From positions 1 to 64,000 of the forward strand of contig JBGAWK010000003.1 of NCBI GenBank assembly GCA_044227665.1: a stretch of 64,000 bases of DNA. The letters run 5' to 3'. The DNA is from JBGAWK01 sp044227665 (GTDB lineage: Bacteria > Bacteroidota > Bacteroidia > Chitinophagales > JADIYW01). Under the pieces are notes generated by a model. That model saw only the letters and a list, made by a program, of their open reading frames with translations. It made no database searches and was not told the DNA's origin. The translations under genes and the position numbers were made by a program. Positions 7,902 through 17,092 of this stretch are shown one piece after another (the first letter of the stretch is position 1; each line of letters opens with the position of its first letter).

Positions 7902-8516
7902 ATGATAAGAAAATCTATACTTACACTATTATTAGCTTTTGGCATCAATTGGGCATGTCAGAAAGACTGTACCGAATATAAGCAATATCGCATACCTTCT
8001 GTTGAGGTATCTGTGAATGGGGCGAATAAGGGTATCCTTAGCAATCAGCCTACGAATAGGGGTGATACCATAAGGAGCTTGGTAAATCAGTTCTATTTTT
8101 ATCCCAGCATGGAATATCTGTCATATCGCAATATAGCACCGAGATGGTCAATAATGCCTACAGCCTATGCTGGCGATTGTCCGGTTTTAGATCTTTCTGT
8201 AACGAGTTTTTCGGCACCGCTCACACAATTGTCCTTGGATGTGCCTTTTCCGGCAGGATTGTATGGTGTCGCACCCAATACTGATATCGCTGTAGGCGTG
8301 AACCTCTTTAGCTATCCCGAAATCAAAAACGCTTTTTTTAGTAACTTCCTTGAAAATAAAGAAATATTTGCAGGCTATGCTGCCCCTATTTCTATTAAAC
8401 CGGAGTTTTTCAAACACCTAAGGGGACAGCGTATAAACTTTGTCTTTGGTTTTGTCACTAGTGAGGGATTAAATCGCAATGATACTGTATCTGCCTATAT
8501 AGATGTGAATATTTAG
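7902..8516 (+). CDS. Hypothetical envelope protein, possible lipoprotein
   Basis: From the ATG at 7902 the product has 204 residues with a short hydrophobic leader (ILTLLLAFGINWAC) and a Cys at the expected lipidation position, though the lipobox (NWAC) is poor. The rest looks beta-rich and ends in DTVSAYIDVNI. The layout resembles small Bacteroidota lipoproteins of unknown function. It follows the GT2 gene by 10 bases and is probably co-transcribed. A longer in-frame extension inside the GT2 gene is unlikely to be used. Confidence 0.7.
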   Translation: MIRKSILTLLLAFGINWACQKDCTEYKQYRIPSVEVSVNGANKGILSNQPTNRGDTIRSLVNQFYFYPSMEYLSYRNIAPRWSIMPTAYAGDCPVLDLSVTSFSAPLTQLSLDVPFPAGLYGVAPNTDIAVGVNLFSYPEIKNAFFSNFLENKEIFAGYAAPISIKPEFFKHLRGQRINFVFGFVTSEGLNRNDTVSAYIDVNI

Positions 8517-8678
8517 TAGTATAGCAATTAGCTATGTATATAGGGAATTAATAATATTAGAAATAGTATTTTGTTTCATTTGACGCATAGATTCCACAAA
8601 TTTTGTAGACCACTTTTTTAGTCAGGAATCCCTATTTTTAGGTATAAATCCAAATTTATATTGTTAAAGTAGATTTGT

Positions 8679-8712
8679 TTTGATACTTATAAGATTATTG
8701 AGTATATTTTTG
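8679..8712 (+). promoter_or_regulatory. Promoter of the interrupted PHP-domain gene
   Basis: TTTG at 8679-8682 and TATTTTTG at 8705-8712 are spaced by 22 bases. The -7 box ends only 5 bases before the ATG at 8718, so transcription would begin at or next to the start codon and the mRNA would be leaderless. Confidence 0.6.
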
Positions 8713-8717
8713 CAGTT

Positions 8718-9683
8718 ATGAATAGATTTTTACATTTTCTCTTTTTATTATTTTCTTTTTCTCTCTTTGCTCATGACGAATATATAGCATTTCAGAATAC
8801 TATACTTAGTAGAGAGGACTCAAGGTATGTCTTGAATTTAGAAATTAAATCCCTAAAGCTTAGCTATATTGAAGAGGCAAAATTAGTACTCAGTGTCAAT
8901 GATAAAGATATTGTATATAAGAATGTAGTACATGTGGTCAATCACTGGCAACCGCTACAGATTACGTTTCCCTTGGATGTGATTATCTCATCTGAAGACA
9001 AAATAGCACTGAGAGTACAAAAGATTAATGGTATTGATTATCATCAACATGCAATAGAAATTATTCGTCAAGATTCTGCCACCACAAATCATAGATTCAA
9101 TCAGTATGATGATGTAGGCACTTATGAACTATTTGCAGATGCGCCATGGCGTATGAATATCTATGATGCTAATGGCAATAAGAGAAATATTCCTATACAT
9201 CTCATGTGCCACGATGCAGACCTGATATATCCACTATATCCTTATATAAGATATGTAGATATCTCCATAAAAAAATCTACAGATGCGAGTTTCGGAAGTG
9301 TACTAACCTATAATCTTCTTACAAATACACAATATCAAGCCTTGTTTAGCAGCAAGTCTGTAAATAATACTACGCTGAATAGTAAATCCTTTGATCAGAG
9401 TGTACCCACAAAAAGCACAACACGTACCATAGAATTTAGAGAAGTTGCTCCTACCTTTTTCACAAATTATTACTATACCCCTGTAAATAAATTTTTGTGG
9501 TATGCTACTTTTAATATTCCTGCATCTGCGCTGTCGTCATTTTCTGATAACGACCATTTGGATGTAAGGGTAAAATTTTCATATAATTCTAATAGTAGTG
9601 TTATGCGGCAGCTTATGAAACGACACAGAAAGAGAATAGGACAAACAAGAGAATCAACTTTTGAACACTTTACTGTTCATTGA
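8718..9683 (+). pseudogene. 5' half of a secreted PHP-domain phosphoesterase gene, cut by a cassette
   Basis: The frame encodes a signal peptide (LFLLFSFSLFAHDEY) and a beta-rich N-terminal region of about 294 residues ending in DVRVKFSYNSNSS. At base 9600 the host sequence stops; the last 26 codons to the TGA at 9683 come from the inserted cassette and resemble nothing. The missing remainder is found at 12269-14319: joining 9600 to 12269 continues the frame as ...NSNSSVTTYLRIYRYPYG and then the PHP motif GDTHLHS. As it stands, the product would be a secreted 321-residue fragment with no catalytic domain. No other frameshift or stop is seen in this half, so the break is probably recent or reversible. 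Confidence 0.85.
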
Positions 9684-9764
9684 CTGACTTTAAATAATTG
9701 TTGACTCAACACCAATAAAAAAGGGTAAAAAACCAAATGATTAGTAATATTAAAAAATAAAAAA

Positions 9765-11537
9765 ATGTATAAAAAAGTATTTTCAATAATTATTGTTCTA
9801 ATTCTGAACTTCACCTTTTACACTGTGTATTCGCAAAATATACAACCAACACCTTATCAAAAAAAACAATTGGAACTATCAAAAAAATGGTTTCAAATTC
9901 TAACTGGATACCAAATGAGTATGACAGATGAAGCATTTTATGAACAAATGACAGAAGGTAAAGATGCAAATGACTTTGTTCTTGGCTTAGCTATATTTAA
10001 CTACGCAGCAACACATTCAAAATCGCAATGCGAAAAAGTATTTACTCAAATGGGTAATGAGTTTAAGCAAGCAGAAAAATTAAAAAACGCTACTGATTTT
10101 AGATTGGAGAAAGAAGCAAAAGAACGTAAGCTAAAATTAGAGCAAGAAAAGAAGTTGCTAGCTGAACAAGAAGCTTACCAAAAAACTGACGTTGGTAATA
10201 TTAGAAAAAACATTCAATCTGCATTTGAAAAATGGAATCAAAAAGGCGAATTTGAGAAAGAGGTAGATTATGCAGAACGATTAAAAAATCAATCGAAAAA
10301 TGCATTTGATGAAATCTGTATTAATCAAATAAAAGCTAAAATCAATGATTACAACAACGATTATAATTTAAGAAAAGAACTTTCAACTTACAATTCTGAA
10401 AATGAATTTTTCATTGTTTCTTTCCAAATAAACAGTGTGAAATGGCAGAATAAACTAAACATTCCAATTTCTAAGGCTGAGGACTTTAAAAACAATTTTT
10501 CTGATTTGAATTCTGAAATTGACGAATACGATTGGTGTTTCGTTGAAAATAATTTATGTCCTACTTTAATAATTTTGAATAATGACAATTCGAATTATAA
10601 ATTCCCATTGTCACTTACAAATCAATCTGAAATTTCTATCTCCTTTGATGATTTCAAAATTGAAAATCAATATTTGAAAGGGTACACTTTCAAATATTCT
10701 AATGCAAAAGTTATAGCAGAAAAAGTAGCAAAAGAAAAGCAAAGATTGGATTCGCTGGAACTTGTAACATACAATCTAAAATTGGATACTATTTTTCAGA
10801 ATTACAATCAACAATTATTGCAAAATCCATACAATATAAAAAAAATGGTTCTGTCCGATTTCAATAAAATAGGAGACGACTTGAAAGCGAGTTATTATGA
10901 AAGTTTATCAGAAGTAAGACAACGAGAATTCAAAATAATAAAAGAGGATATTGATAGAGAATTTAGAACAATGAACAATTCTTTTGAGAAAGAAGTAAAA
11001 TCTTCAAACCCTACAGAATATTGTAAAATATATTTCTCATTAAACCCAGATAAAAAGTCCGAAGCGGATAAAAAATATTTGGAATGTAAATGTAATTACC
11101 CCAATAGAGAAAATTACGATTTCAAATTTATCACAGGTAGTTTATACAACTGTAATTGTAGAGCAATAGAATTTAGCAAAAATGGCAAATTGTATGCTAG
11201 CAAAGAGGAATTTGATAGTTTCTTTGACAAAGGCGAAAGCATTTACTTGTTAGAAACAGAAAAGAGAGCCACTTTAAATTATCTTAATGTTAATTCTCAA
11301 CTCTTGCAATCTATGAATTTCCAAAAAGACAAAAATGAAATTTTGACTATGATAACTGAAAGCCAAAATAAGCCATATTACTTGCAAGTTTTAGATTTCG
11401 CTATTGAGACAAACAAAGGCCTAAATAAAGAATGGTCTAAAAACGGACAATATTTTGAAAATAAAACGCAGTTTTATAATGCTTATATTTCAGAAGACTA
11501 CAAGAAAATTTTAAAAAATAATAAAAAAAATAACTAA
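9765..11537 (+). CDS. Cassette gene 1: secreted charged/coiled-coil protein, function unknown
   Basis: A 590-residue product with a clear signal peptide (SIIIVLILNFTFYTVYSQ). A Lys/Glu-rich, probably coiled-coil stretch lies at about residues 108-140 (RLEKEAKERKLKLEQEKKLL). Mixed segments follow, with a second charged helix near 320-335. The C-terminal part has a Cys-containing patch (YLECKCNYPNRENYDF, LYNCNCRAIEF) and ends in poly-Lys/Asn. I recognise no named domain. Codon and base use (AAA, GAA, CAA, AAT) are more AT-biased than the neighbouring chromosomal genes, in keeping with its being foreign. The second cassette gene follows after 7 bases. Confidence 0.8.
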   Translation: MYKKVFSIIIVLILNFTFYTVYSQNIQPTPYQKKQLELSKKWFQILTGYQMSMTDEAFYEQMTEGKDANDFVLGLAIFNYAATHSKSQCEKVFTQMGNEFKQAEKLKNATDFRLEKEAKERKLKLEQEKKLLAEQEAYQKTDVGNIRKNIQSAFEKWNQKGEFEKEVDYAERLKNQSKNAFDEICINQIKAKINDYNNDYNLRKELSTYNSENEFFIVSFQINSVKWQNKLNIPISKAEDFKNNFSDLNSEIDEYDWCFVENNLCPTLIILNNDNSNYKFPLSLTNQSEISISFDDFKIENQYLKGYTFKYSNAKVIAEKVAKEKQRLDSLELVTYNLKLDTIFQNYNQQLLQNPYNIKKMVLSDFNKIGDDLKASYYESLSEVRQREFKIIKEDIDREFRTMNNSFEKEVKSSNPTEYCKIYFSLNPDKKSEADKKYLECKCNYPNRENYDFKFITGSLYNCNCRAIEFSKNGKLYASKEEFDSFFDKGESIYLLETEKRATLNYLNVNSQLLQSMNFQKDKNEILTMITESQNKPYYLQVLDFAIETNKGLNKEWSKNGQYFENKTQFYNAYISEDYKKILKNNKKNN

Positions 11538-11544
11538 CTCTAAA

Positions 11545-12123
11545 ATGGTAGATAAAAATGATAAAATAATGGATGCCTACAAATTGGCAATATCAGCTAG
11601 AAATTTTCACTTAGACCATTTTAATAAATGGATGACTTACTACTATGTAGCAGTTGCAGCAATATTTGTTGCCTTTTACAATTTGAAAGATACGTGCAAC
11701 TCAAACATTGTTTATGGTCTTTTAATATTGGGTTTTCTAGTTAGTGTGTTATGGCATTTATCCTGCAAAGGCTATTACTTTTGGACAAAGAATTGGTTAG
11801 ACGTTGTTTTAAAGTTTGAAAAGCAATTATCTGAAGAACAAGCCATTTATTCTCTGTTTTCAAAAAGAGTTAAAAACGAGAACGACAAATTATACTTACC
11901 GACACAATCGGCAAATGTATCAACTTCAAAAGTTACGTTACTTCTTTCCTTCATTGCAAGTTGGACTTGGGCGTTTTTAATTTTTGACAAATTTGACTGT
12001 ATTAATATTCATACGATTTGGAAAATATTGTTTTCACTCCTAACAACCATAGGACTTATTTGGGGGCTCGGAATTCTATTAAAATCAGACATTTCTAAAC
12101 ACAAACTATTTGACAATCAATGA
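11545..12123 (+). CDS. Cassette gene 2: four-TM membrane protein, RipA-like
   Basis: A 192-residue protein with an N-terminal amphipathic segment (YKLAISARNFHLDHFNKWMTYYYV) and hydrophobic helices at about residues 33-52, 57-76, 130-150 and 158-178, separated by a charged loop. This arrangement and the R-N-F-H...NKWM motif resemble the RipA family of octameric membrane proteins known from Francisella, but the match is from memory and only moderate. It is translated just after the secreted partner, and its stop lies 20 bases before the attC arm, the usual cassette layout. A joint role in envelope stress or defence is possible but not shown. Confidence 0.8.
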   Translation: MVDKNDKIMDAYKLAISARNFHLDHFNKWMTYYYVAVAAIFVAFYNLKDTCNSNIVYGLLILGFLVSVLWHLSCKGYYFWTKNWLDVVLKFEKQLSEEQAIYSLFSKRVKNENDKLYLPTQSANVSTSKVTLLLSFIASWTWAFLIFDKFDCINIHTIWKILFSLLTTIGLIWGLGILLKSDISKHKLFDNQ

Positions 12124-12142
12124 CGAAGAAAGAAAGCCGACC

Positions 12143-12274
12143 GCATAACAGCACCTACACGCAAGTGGGGGTTCAGTGCTTCTATGACAGTGAAGTGCTA
12201 AATCCAAGTTTTGTACTTTTAATGAAGTATAGTGCTAAAAATCCCCACCTGCGTGTAGCCGCCAACCGTTACTA
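12143..12274 (+). repeat. attC-like recombination site of the cassette
   Basis: The 132-base region is an imperfect palindrome. R''-like GCATAAC is at 12143-12149 and the R'-like GTT crossover at 12268-12270. The arms CTACACGCA (12154-12162) and TGCGTGTAG (12250-12258) pair perfectly, followed by GTGGGG/CCCCAC with one unpaired column. The central variable part contains further short stems (AGTGCT at 12175 and again at 12231). Integron attC sites are 57-141 bp, so the length fits. In situ the 3' heptamer is GTTACTA, supplied by the host gene; in the excised circle it would be GTTATGC, the exact complement of R''. The TAG at 12256-12258 inside the arm also closes the downstream frame. Confidence 0.78.
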
Positions 12275-14319
12275 CCTACCTCCGTATATATCGTTATCCC
12301 TATGGGTTACCTTCAATACCAGGTTGGTATAGAGGAGATACTCACTTACATAGTATTTATACTCAAAATACTGCAGAACAAGGATTGCCATTGCCAAGCA
12401 CCAAGGAAGCTGCAAAACTGATAGGATTAGACTGGATCATTACTACAGACCACACCTCAGATTTTGATAATTATGGTAATGGAAATATCAATGACAACTG
12501 GAGTCTGTTGGGTAATGAAGTCAATGCGCTTAATACTGCTGATGCAAGTATGATGTATATTAGAGGACAGGAGGTAGCTGTAAAGAATTCTGTAGGGAAA
12601 TTGGTGCACTTTCTTGGGTATCCTAGTTATAGTTCTCCAACTACTGGCTCATTCTTAGGTGATGGTAATGGAGACGCAACAGCAACTAATGTTACTGTCA
12701 ATGCTGCCTTATCAAACTTACATAGTACCAATGGGTTCTGTTATGCGGCTCACCCTTTTGCAACAAATGATGAGCTTAGTCCTTTAGTAAGTGGAGGCAT
12801 TTGGAATCTAGGGGATGATGATTTTACCGCCAATGGTTCAAATTTTCCACAAACTGGTGGCAGTATAATTTGTAATGACCCTTCCGTAGCTTCTGATGTA
12901 TTAGTAGATAATGGAAATAATACTACAAAGTTTGTAAAAGATGCGCTAAAAGGTGGGCAAATATGGAATGATAGAGTTTCTATGTCCACTACAGATGAAC
13001 CGGAAGACCCGTATAATTTGGCGGGGGGCAATACGCCATTTGCCGCAGTTCCTAATGATTTCAGTTTCCATTGGAATAGATTTAATCAGGGGCTGGAGAT
13101 AGTAAATTTTATTAATAAAAAAGGATTGTTATTAAAAAATACTTATGATAATATTCAAAATTGGAAGTTTTATTTATCCGCAGGTGCGGATGCTCATGGC
13201 TCCTTTAACTATTCTAATACCAACTTTGTAGAATCAATTGTGGGCAATCTTGGAGGATCAGTACAGAATAATGCAGTGGGAAAATTGACTACTTTGGCGT
13301 ATGCGCCAACTGGGATGGGCACAAGTGGAACAAATATCCTCAAGGCAATGTATGATGGTAATATCTCTATTAGTGATGGCCCAGTGTTGGTACAAGGACT
13401 AAGCACCAATGGCAATAATGCTGCAAATGAAGTTTTTATGGGAGGAGATGTTGTAATCCATAGGGATGATACTTCTAATGCTTTCTTGAATTTTCAATAT
13501 GCTACATCTTCAGAATATGGCACTATAAGTAGTATAAATGTGATTTTGGGTACTAGTTCTGGAGAAACTACGGTAAATGTGCCTGTAAGTGGCACTTCCA
13601 AATCTATGTCACTTACCAATATTATCAATCTTTTTGGCACTCAAAATGTCCCTATCAATGAATACTTCTATCTCAGACAAAATTTGGCTACGGTTAGAAA
13701 TTATGGATCTAATACTCCGTATATATTGAGTTCTGAGACATTCCACGCTCTTACTAATCCTATATGGTTGAAGATAAATTCTCCTGCGATACTTCCAGTA
13801 GAACTATCTGATTTCACATTGCAAGTTATAGCGGACAAAAAAGTTAGTCTGCTATGGAAAACTGCCTCTGAATTGGATAACAAAGGATTTGAGATTCTAA
13901 GGAGCGCAAACGCTCAGGACTGGGAGTCTATAGGCTGGGTAGAAGGCAATGGGAATTCTAATACCCTTAATGAGTATAGCTTTATAGACAACAATCCTTA
14001 TTATGGCATTAACTATTATAGACTAAACCAAATAGATTTTGATGGTGCAAGCGAATATTCCAATACCTTATTCGGCGTTATAAATGCTGAAGAAGCAATT
14101 ATGATGTATCCTAATCCAGTGAAAGACTTTTTGATAATAAATTCTTCTTCTTCTTCTTTACACCATATTATTATATATGATGTATTGGGTAAGGCAGTAT
14201 ATATGAAAGATTACAGCAGTAACAAGATAGACCTTAGTTTTTTGGAAAAAGGCATGTATTTTATTGCAATATATAATAAATACGCCAAACTGAAAGAGTT
14301 CAAATTTATCAAGGACTAG
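12269..14319 (+). pseudogene. 3' half of the PHP-domain phosphoesterase gene, with T9SS sorting domain
   Basis: Open in frame from the cassette junction to the TAG at 14317-14319, this part lacks its own start. It begins TTYLRIYRYPYGLPSIPGWY, then gives PHP motif 1 (GDTHLHS), motif 2 (ITTDHTSDFDNYG) and the later metal-ligand segment SAGADAHGSFNY. This is the polymerase/histidinol phosphatase fold of CehA/McbA-like metallohydrolases. A Fn3-like region (LSDFTLQVIADKKVSLLWKT) and a T9SS type A sorting domain (MMYPNPVKD ... GMYFIAIY) close it. Joined to 8718-9600 it makes 977 residues. All PHP residues that can be seen are intact, so the protein should be functional if the cassette is removed. 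Confidence 0.85.
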
Positions 14320-14388
14320 ATAGAATCTATATACTAGAGTAGAGGGGCTTACTACCGCATCTTATTATACCAATTATACCAAGATTAT

Positions 14389-14418
14389 AGAGATAGAATC
14401 TGTTTCTATACTCTTTTT
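14389..14418 (+). terminator. Probable terminator after the PHP gene
   Basis: AGAGATAGAA (14389-14398) pairs with TTCTATACTCT (14404-14414) with one bulged base, followed by a short T run. It lies 70 bases after the PHP stop and 45 bases before the convergent infB end. Confidence 0.45.
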
Positions 14419-14462
14419 GATAAATCTTAGGATTTAGAAATGGGATTTTATAAAAAAGGAGA

Positions 14463-17078
14463 CTATCGAGCTATGGCTACTTGTTCATAAGCTTCGATAA
14501 TATCGCCAAGTACTATGTCGTTGTAGTTCTTTATTTTAATACCGCACTCATACCCTTTGGATACATCTTTTACATCGTCTTTAAAGCGTTTTAGAGCATC
14601 TAGTTCTCCAGAGTATATTACTATGCCTTCTCTTATGATGCGGATAGAGTTATTTCTTGTGATTTTTCCGTCCAATACAATACATCCTGCGATAGTACCG
14701 ACTTTACTTATTTTGAATGTCTCTCGTACTTCTACGTTGGCGACGATTTTCTCTTCATATTTAGGTTCTAGCATGCCTTCTATGGCTGCTTTCACCTCTT
14801 CTATAGCATCATAGATGATAGAGTAGTTGCGAATATCAATACTTTCTTTTTCTGCCAGCAAGCGTGCATTGGCGGATGGTCGTACCTGAAATGCAATAAT
14901 GATAGCATCAGATGCTGCTGCAAGCATGACATCACTTTCGGTAATCTGTCCTACCGCTTTATGTACTATGGAAACTTGTATTTCGTCACGAGATAGTTTT
15001 AATAGAGAGTCTGACAATGCTTCTACAGAGCCATCCACATCACCTTTTACTATAAGTTTTAATTCTTTGAAGCTGCCTAATGCTAATCTTCTGCCTATTT
15101 CGTCCAAGGTTATATGCTTAGAAGCCCTGATACCTTGTTCTCTAAGTATTGTGGCTCTTCTGTTGGCTATATCTTTAGCTTCAGACTCTTCCTCATAGAC
15201 CTTAAATTTTTCTCCCGCTGTAGGGGCACCATTTAGTCCCAGTAGCTGTACGGGAGTAGAAGGCCCAGCTTTTATTATACGCTGCCCTCTTTCGTTAGAC
15301 ATTGCTTTGACCTTTCCGTAATATTGACCGGCTACTACAAAGTCGCCAATTTCAAGCGTACCTTCTTGTACCATTATTGTGGTGACATAGCCTCTGCCCT
15401 TGTCAAGCATAGCTTCTATTACAGAGCCTACGGCAAGTTTTTTTGGATTGGCTTTCAACTCTAGCATCTCTGCTTCCAGTAATATTTTTTCTAAAAGCTC
15501 TTCTATGTTAGCGCCTTTCTTGGCAGAAATTGCCTGACATTGGTATTTTCCGCCCCAATCTTCTACCAGAATATTCATCTGAGAGAGTTGTTCTTTAATT
15601 TTTTCGGGGTTGGCACCATCTTTGTCCATTTTGTTGATAGCAAATATCATGGGAACTTCTGCTGCTTGTGCGTGACTTATAGCCTCCCTTGTCTGTGGCA
15701 TGACACTATCGTCTGCGGCTACTACTATTACTGCTATATCGGTAAGTTTTGCTCCTCTAGCACGCATAGCCGTGAATGCTTCGTGACCGGGGGTATCTAG
15801 GAAGGTAATCTTTCTTCCTGTCTTGGGCAGGGTTACTTCATAAGCACCAATATGCTGGGTGATGCCGCCCATTTCTCCTGCTACCACATTGGCCTTGCGT
15901 ATATGATCCAATAAAGAGGTCTTTCCGTGGTCAACGTGTCCCATTATGGTGACAATTGGAGGGCGTGATACTAAGTCTTCAGGGCTGTCTTCTTCTTCTT
16001 CTTCCTCGTCGTTTTCGTCAGATAAGTTTATAAATTGTGCTTCATAACCAAATTCGCCTGTTACGAGTTCTATTATTTCTGCATCCAGGCGCTGATTGAT
16101 GGAGACGAATACGCCGAGACCCATACATGCTGCAATAATCTTTGTAGGTGTTACATCCATCAATCCAGCAAGCTCGCTTACTGTGATGAATTCTGTCACT
16201 TGCAAGATGTTGCTGTCTGCATCATCCTCATAGTCTATGCCGTCTCTTTTGTCTTTTTTATATTTAGCTTTTGGTGCTTTTGTTTTGGTGCCGGAGATTT
16301 TTGCCATAGTGGCGCGAATTTTCTCCTGTATTTCCTTGTCGGAGACACCTTCTAGGCTGTCTTTGGGTTTTCTGTCGTCTCTTCTTCCCTTAAACTTACT
16401 ACCACCACCTTGTCTGTTTTTATCTCTATTGCCAGCATCTTTGTTGCCGTCTTTAGGGCCTTGATTGGCAGCAAATCTATCTACGTTGATAGCCTTTTTC
16501 TCTATCCTTTTGCGCTTGTGTTTGTCATCGTTGTCTTTGGCATGAGCGTCTTTCTTTGGTGGAGCAGAAACCGGAAGCTCTATTCTTCCCATAATCTTGA
16601 GACCATCTAGTTTCTCGGCTTCGACTTTTATTACTTCATTGGGAGCGGACTCCTTTGCTGGGGTAATTACCACTTCTGCGACAACAGGGGGCTCTTCTTT
16701 TACTACGACAGACACGGGGGGCTGTAATACTACTTCCTCTTCTTCTTTCTTTTTTACCTCTAGGTCTATTTTGTTTATCACCTTGGGCCCTTCAAGGATT
16801 ATCTTCTTCCTTTCTACTATAAGGGATTCCTCTTTTTCTTTCTGTTCTACTACTTCTTTTCTAGCCTTACCTATGCTTATAGTGTCTGCTTTTTCTTTGA
16901 TGGCAGCATCTTGTTTGAAGTCTTTAAGCAAAATACTGTATTGCTCTTCAGAGAGCTTTGTATTGGGCTTGTCTTCTACTATATGCCCTTTAACCTTCAG
17001 GTGTTCAATGATGGTTATTCTGCCCACATTGAGCTCCTTGGCTGCTTTTACAAGTTGTATGCTTTTACCTTCTGACAT
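14463..17078 (-). CDS. infB: Translation initiation factor IF-2
   Basis: An 871-residue GTPase that brings initiator tRNA to the 30S subunit. An N-terminal winged-helix-like segment is followed by a long low-complexity Lys/Glu/Pro/Val-rich linker to about residue 280, then an IF2-N domain. The P-loop GHVDHGKT is at 380-387, with DTPGHEAF and NKMDKDGA (NKxD) after it. The C-terminal domains carry the KDVSKGYECGIKIKNYND segment. The length is normal for Bacteroidota. It is the third gene of rimP-nusA-infB, 14 bases after nusA. A TATCTTTG box at 17085-17092, overlapping the nusA stop, may give it an additional leaderless transcript. Confidence 0.98.
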   Translation of the reverse strand: MSEGKSIQLVKAAKELNVGRITIIEHLKVKGHIVEDKPNTKLSEEQYSILLKDFKQDAAIKEKADTISIGKARKEVVEQKEKEESLIVERKKIILEGPKVINKIDLEVKKKEEEEVVLQPPVSVVVKEEPPVVAEVVITPAKESAPNEVIKVEAEKLDGLKIMGRIELPVSAPPKKDAHAKDNDDKHKRKRIEKKAINVDRFAANQGPKDGNKDAGNRDKNRQGGGSKFKGRRDDRKPKDSLEGVSDKEIQEKIRATMAKISGTKTKAPKAKYKKDKRDGIDYEDDADSNILQVTEFITVSELAGLMDVTPTKIIAACMGLGVFVSINQRLDAEIIELVTGEFGYEAQFINLSDENDEEEEEEDSPEDLVSRPPIVTIMGHVDHGKTSLLDHIRKANVVAGEMGGITQHIGAYEVTLPKTGRKITFLDTPGHEAFTAMRARGAKLTDIAVIVVAADDSVMPQTREAISHAQAAEVPMIFAINKMDKDGANPEKIKEQLSQMNILVEDWGGKYQCQAISAKKGANIEELLEKILLEAEMLELKANPKKLAVGSVIEAMLDKGRGYVTTIMVQEGTLEIGDFVVAGQYYGKVKAMSNERGQRIIKAGPSTPVQLLGLNGAPTAGEKFKVYEEESEAKDIANRRATILREQGIRASKHITLDEIGRRLALGSFKELKLIVKGDVDGSVEALSDSLLKLSRDEIQVSIVHKAVGQITESDVMLAAASDAIIIAFQVRPSANARLLAEKESIDIRNYSIIYDAIEEVKAAIEGMLEPKYEEKIVANVEVRETFKISKVGTIAGCIVLDGKITRNNSIRIIREGIVIYSGELDALKRFKDDVKDVSKGYECGIKIKNYNDIVLGDIIEAYEQVAIAR

Positions 17079-17084
17079 GTGCTA

Positions 17085-17092
17085 CAAAGATA
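17085..17092 (-). promoter_or_regulatory. -7 box directly before infB
   Basis: Minus-strand TATCTTTG lies between nusA and infB and ends 6 bases before the infB ATG. No -33 element is visible in the nusA end, so this may be chance or a weak internal promoter. Confidence 0.35.

Larger units (their letters stand above)
9601..12268 (+). mobile_element. Integron-type gene cassette inserted in a chromosomal gene
   Basis: This is a 2,668-bp insertion. It begins with TTATGCGG just after G9600, contains two genes in one direction, and ends with a 3' palindromic attC-like site. GTT is present at both junctions (9600-9602 and 12268-12270), as expected for G/TT crossover. Excision restores the interrupted PHP reading frame exactly. 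The 5' end (GTTATGCGG, 9600-9608) is the exact reverse complement of CCGCATAAC (12141-12149) at the start of the attC, so the circular form would carry a canonical paired R''/R'. No transposase, recombinase or terminal inverted repeats are present. A 3-bp target duplication (GTT) from a transposon is the alternative, but it would not explain the attC features. Bases 9609-9764 precede the first gene and show no consensus promoter. Confidence 0.82.

Noticed and set aside
9601..12268. Insertion sequence or transposon as explanation of the insertion
   Set aside because: There is no transposase, no terminal inverted repeats and only GTT shared at the ends, whereas the attC-like 3' site and complementary cassette ends fit integron recombination.
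12120..12332. A 70-codon frame starting at ATGA on the end of cassette gene 2
   Set aside because: It runs through the attC palindrome and into the 3' half of the PHP gene in the wrong frame; its sequence simply translates the palindrome.
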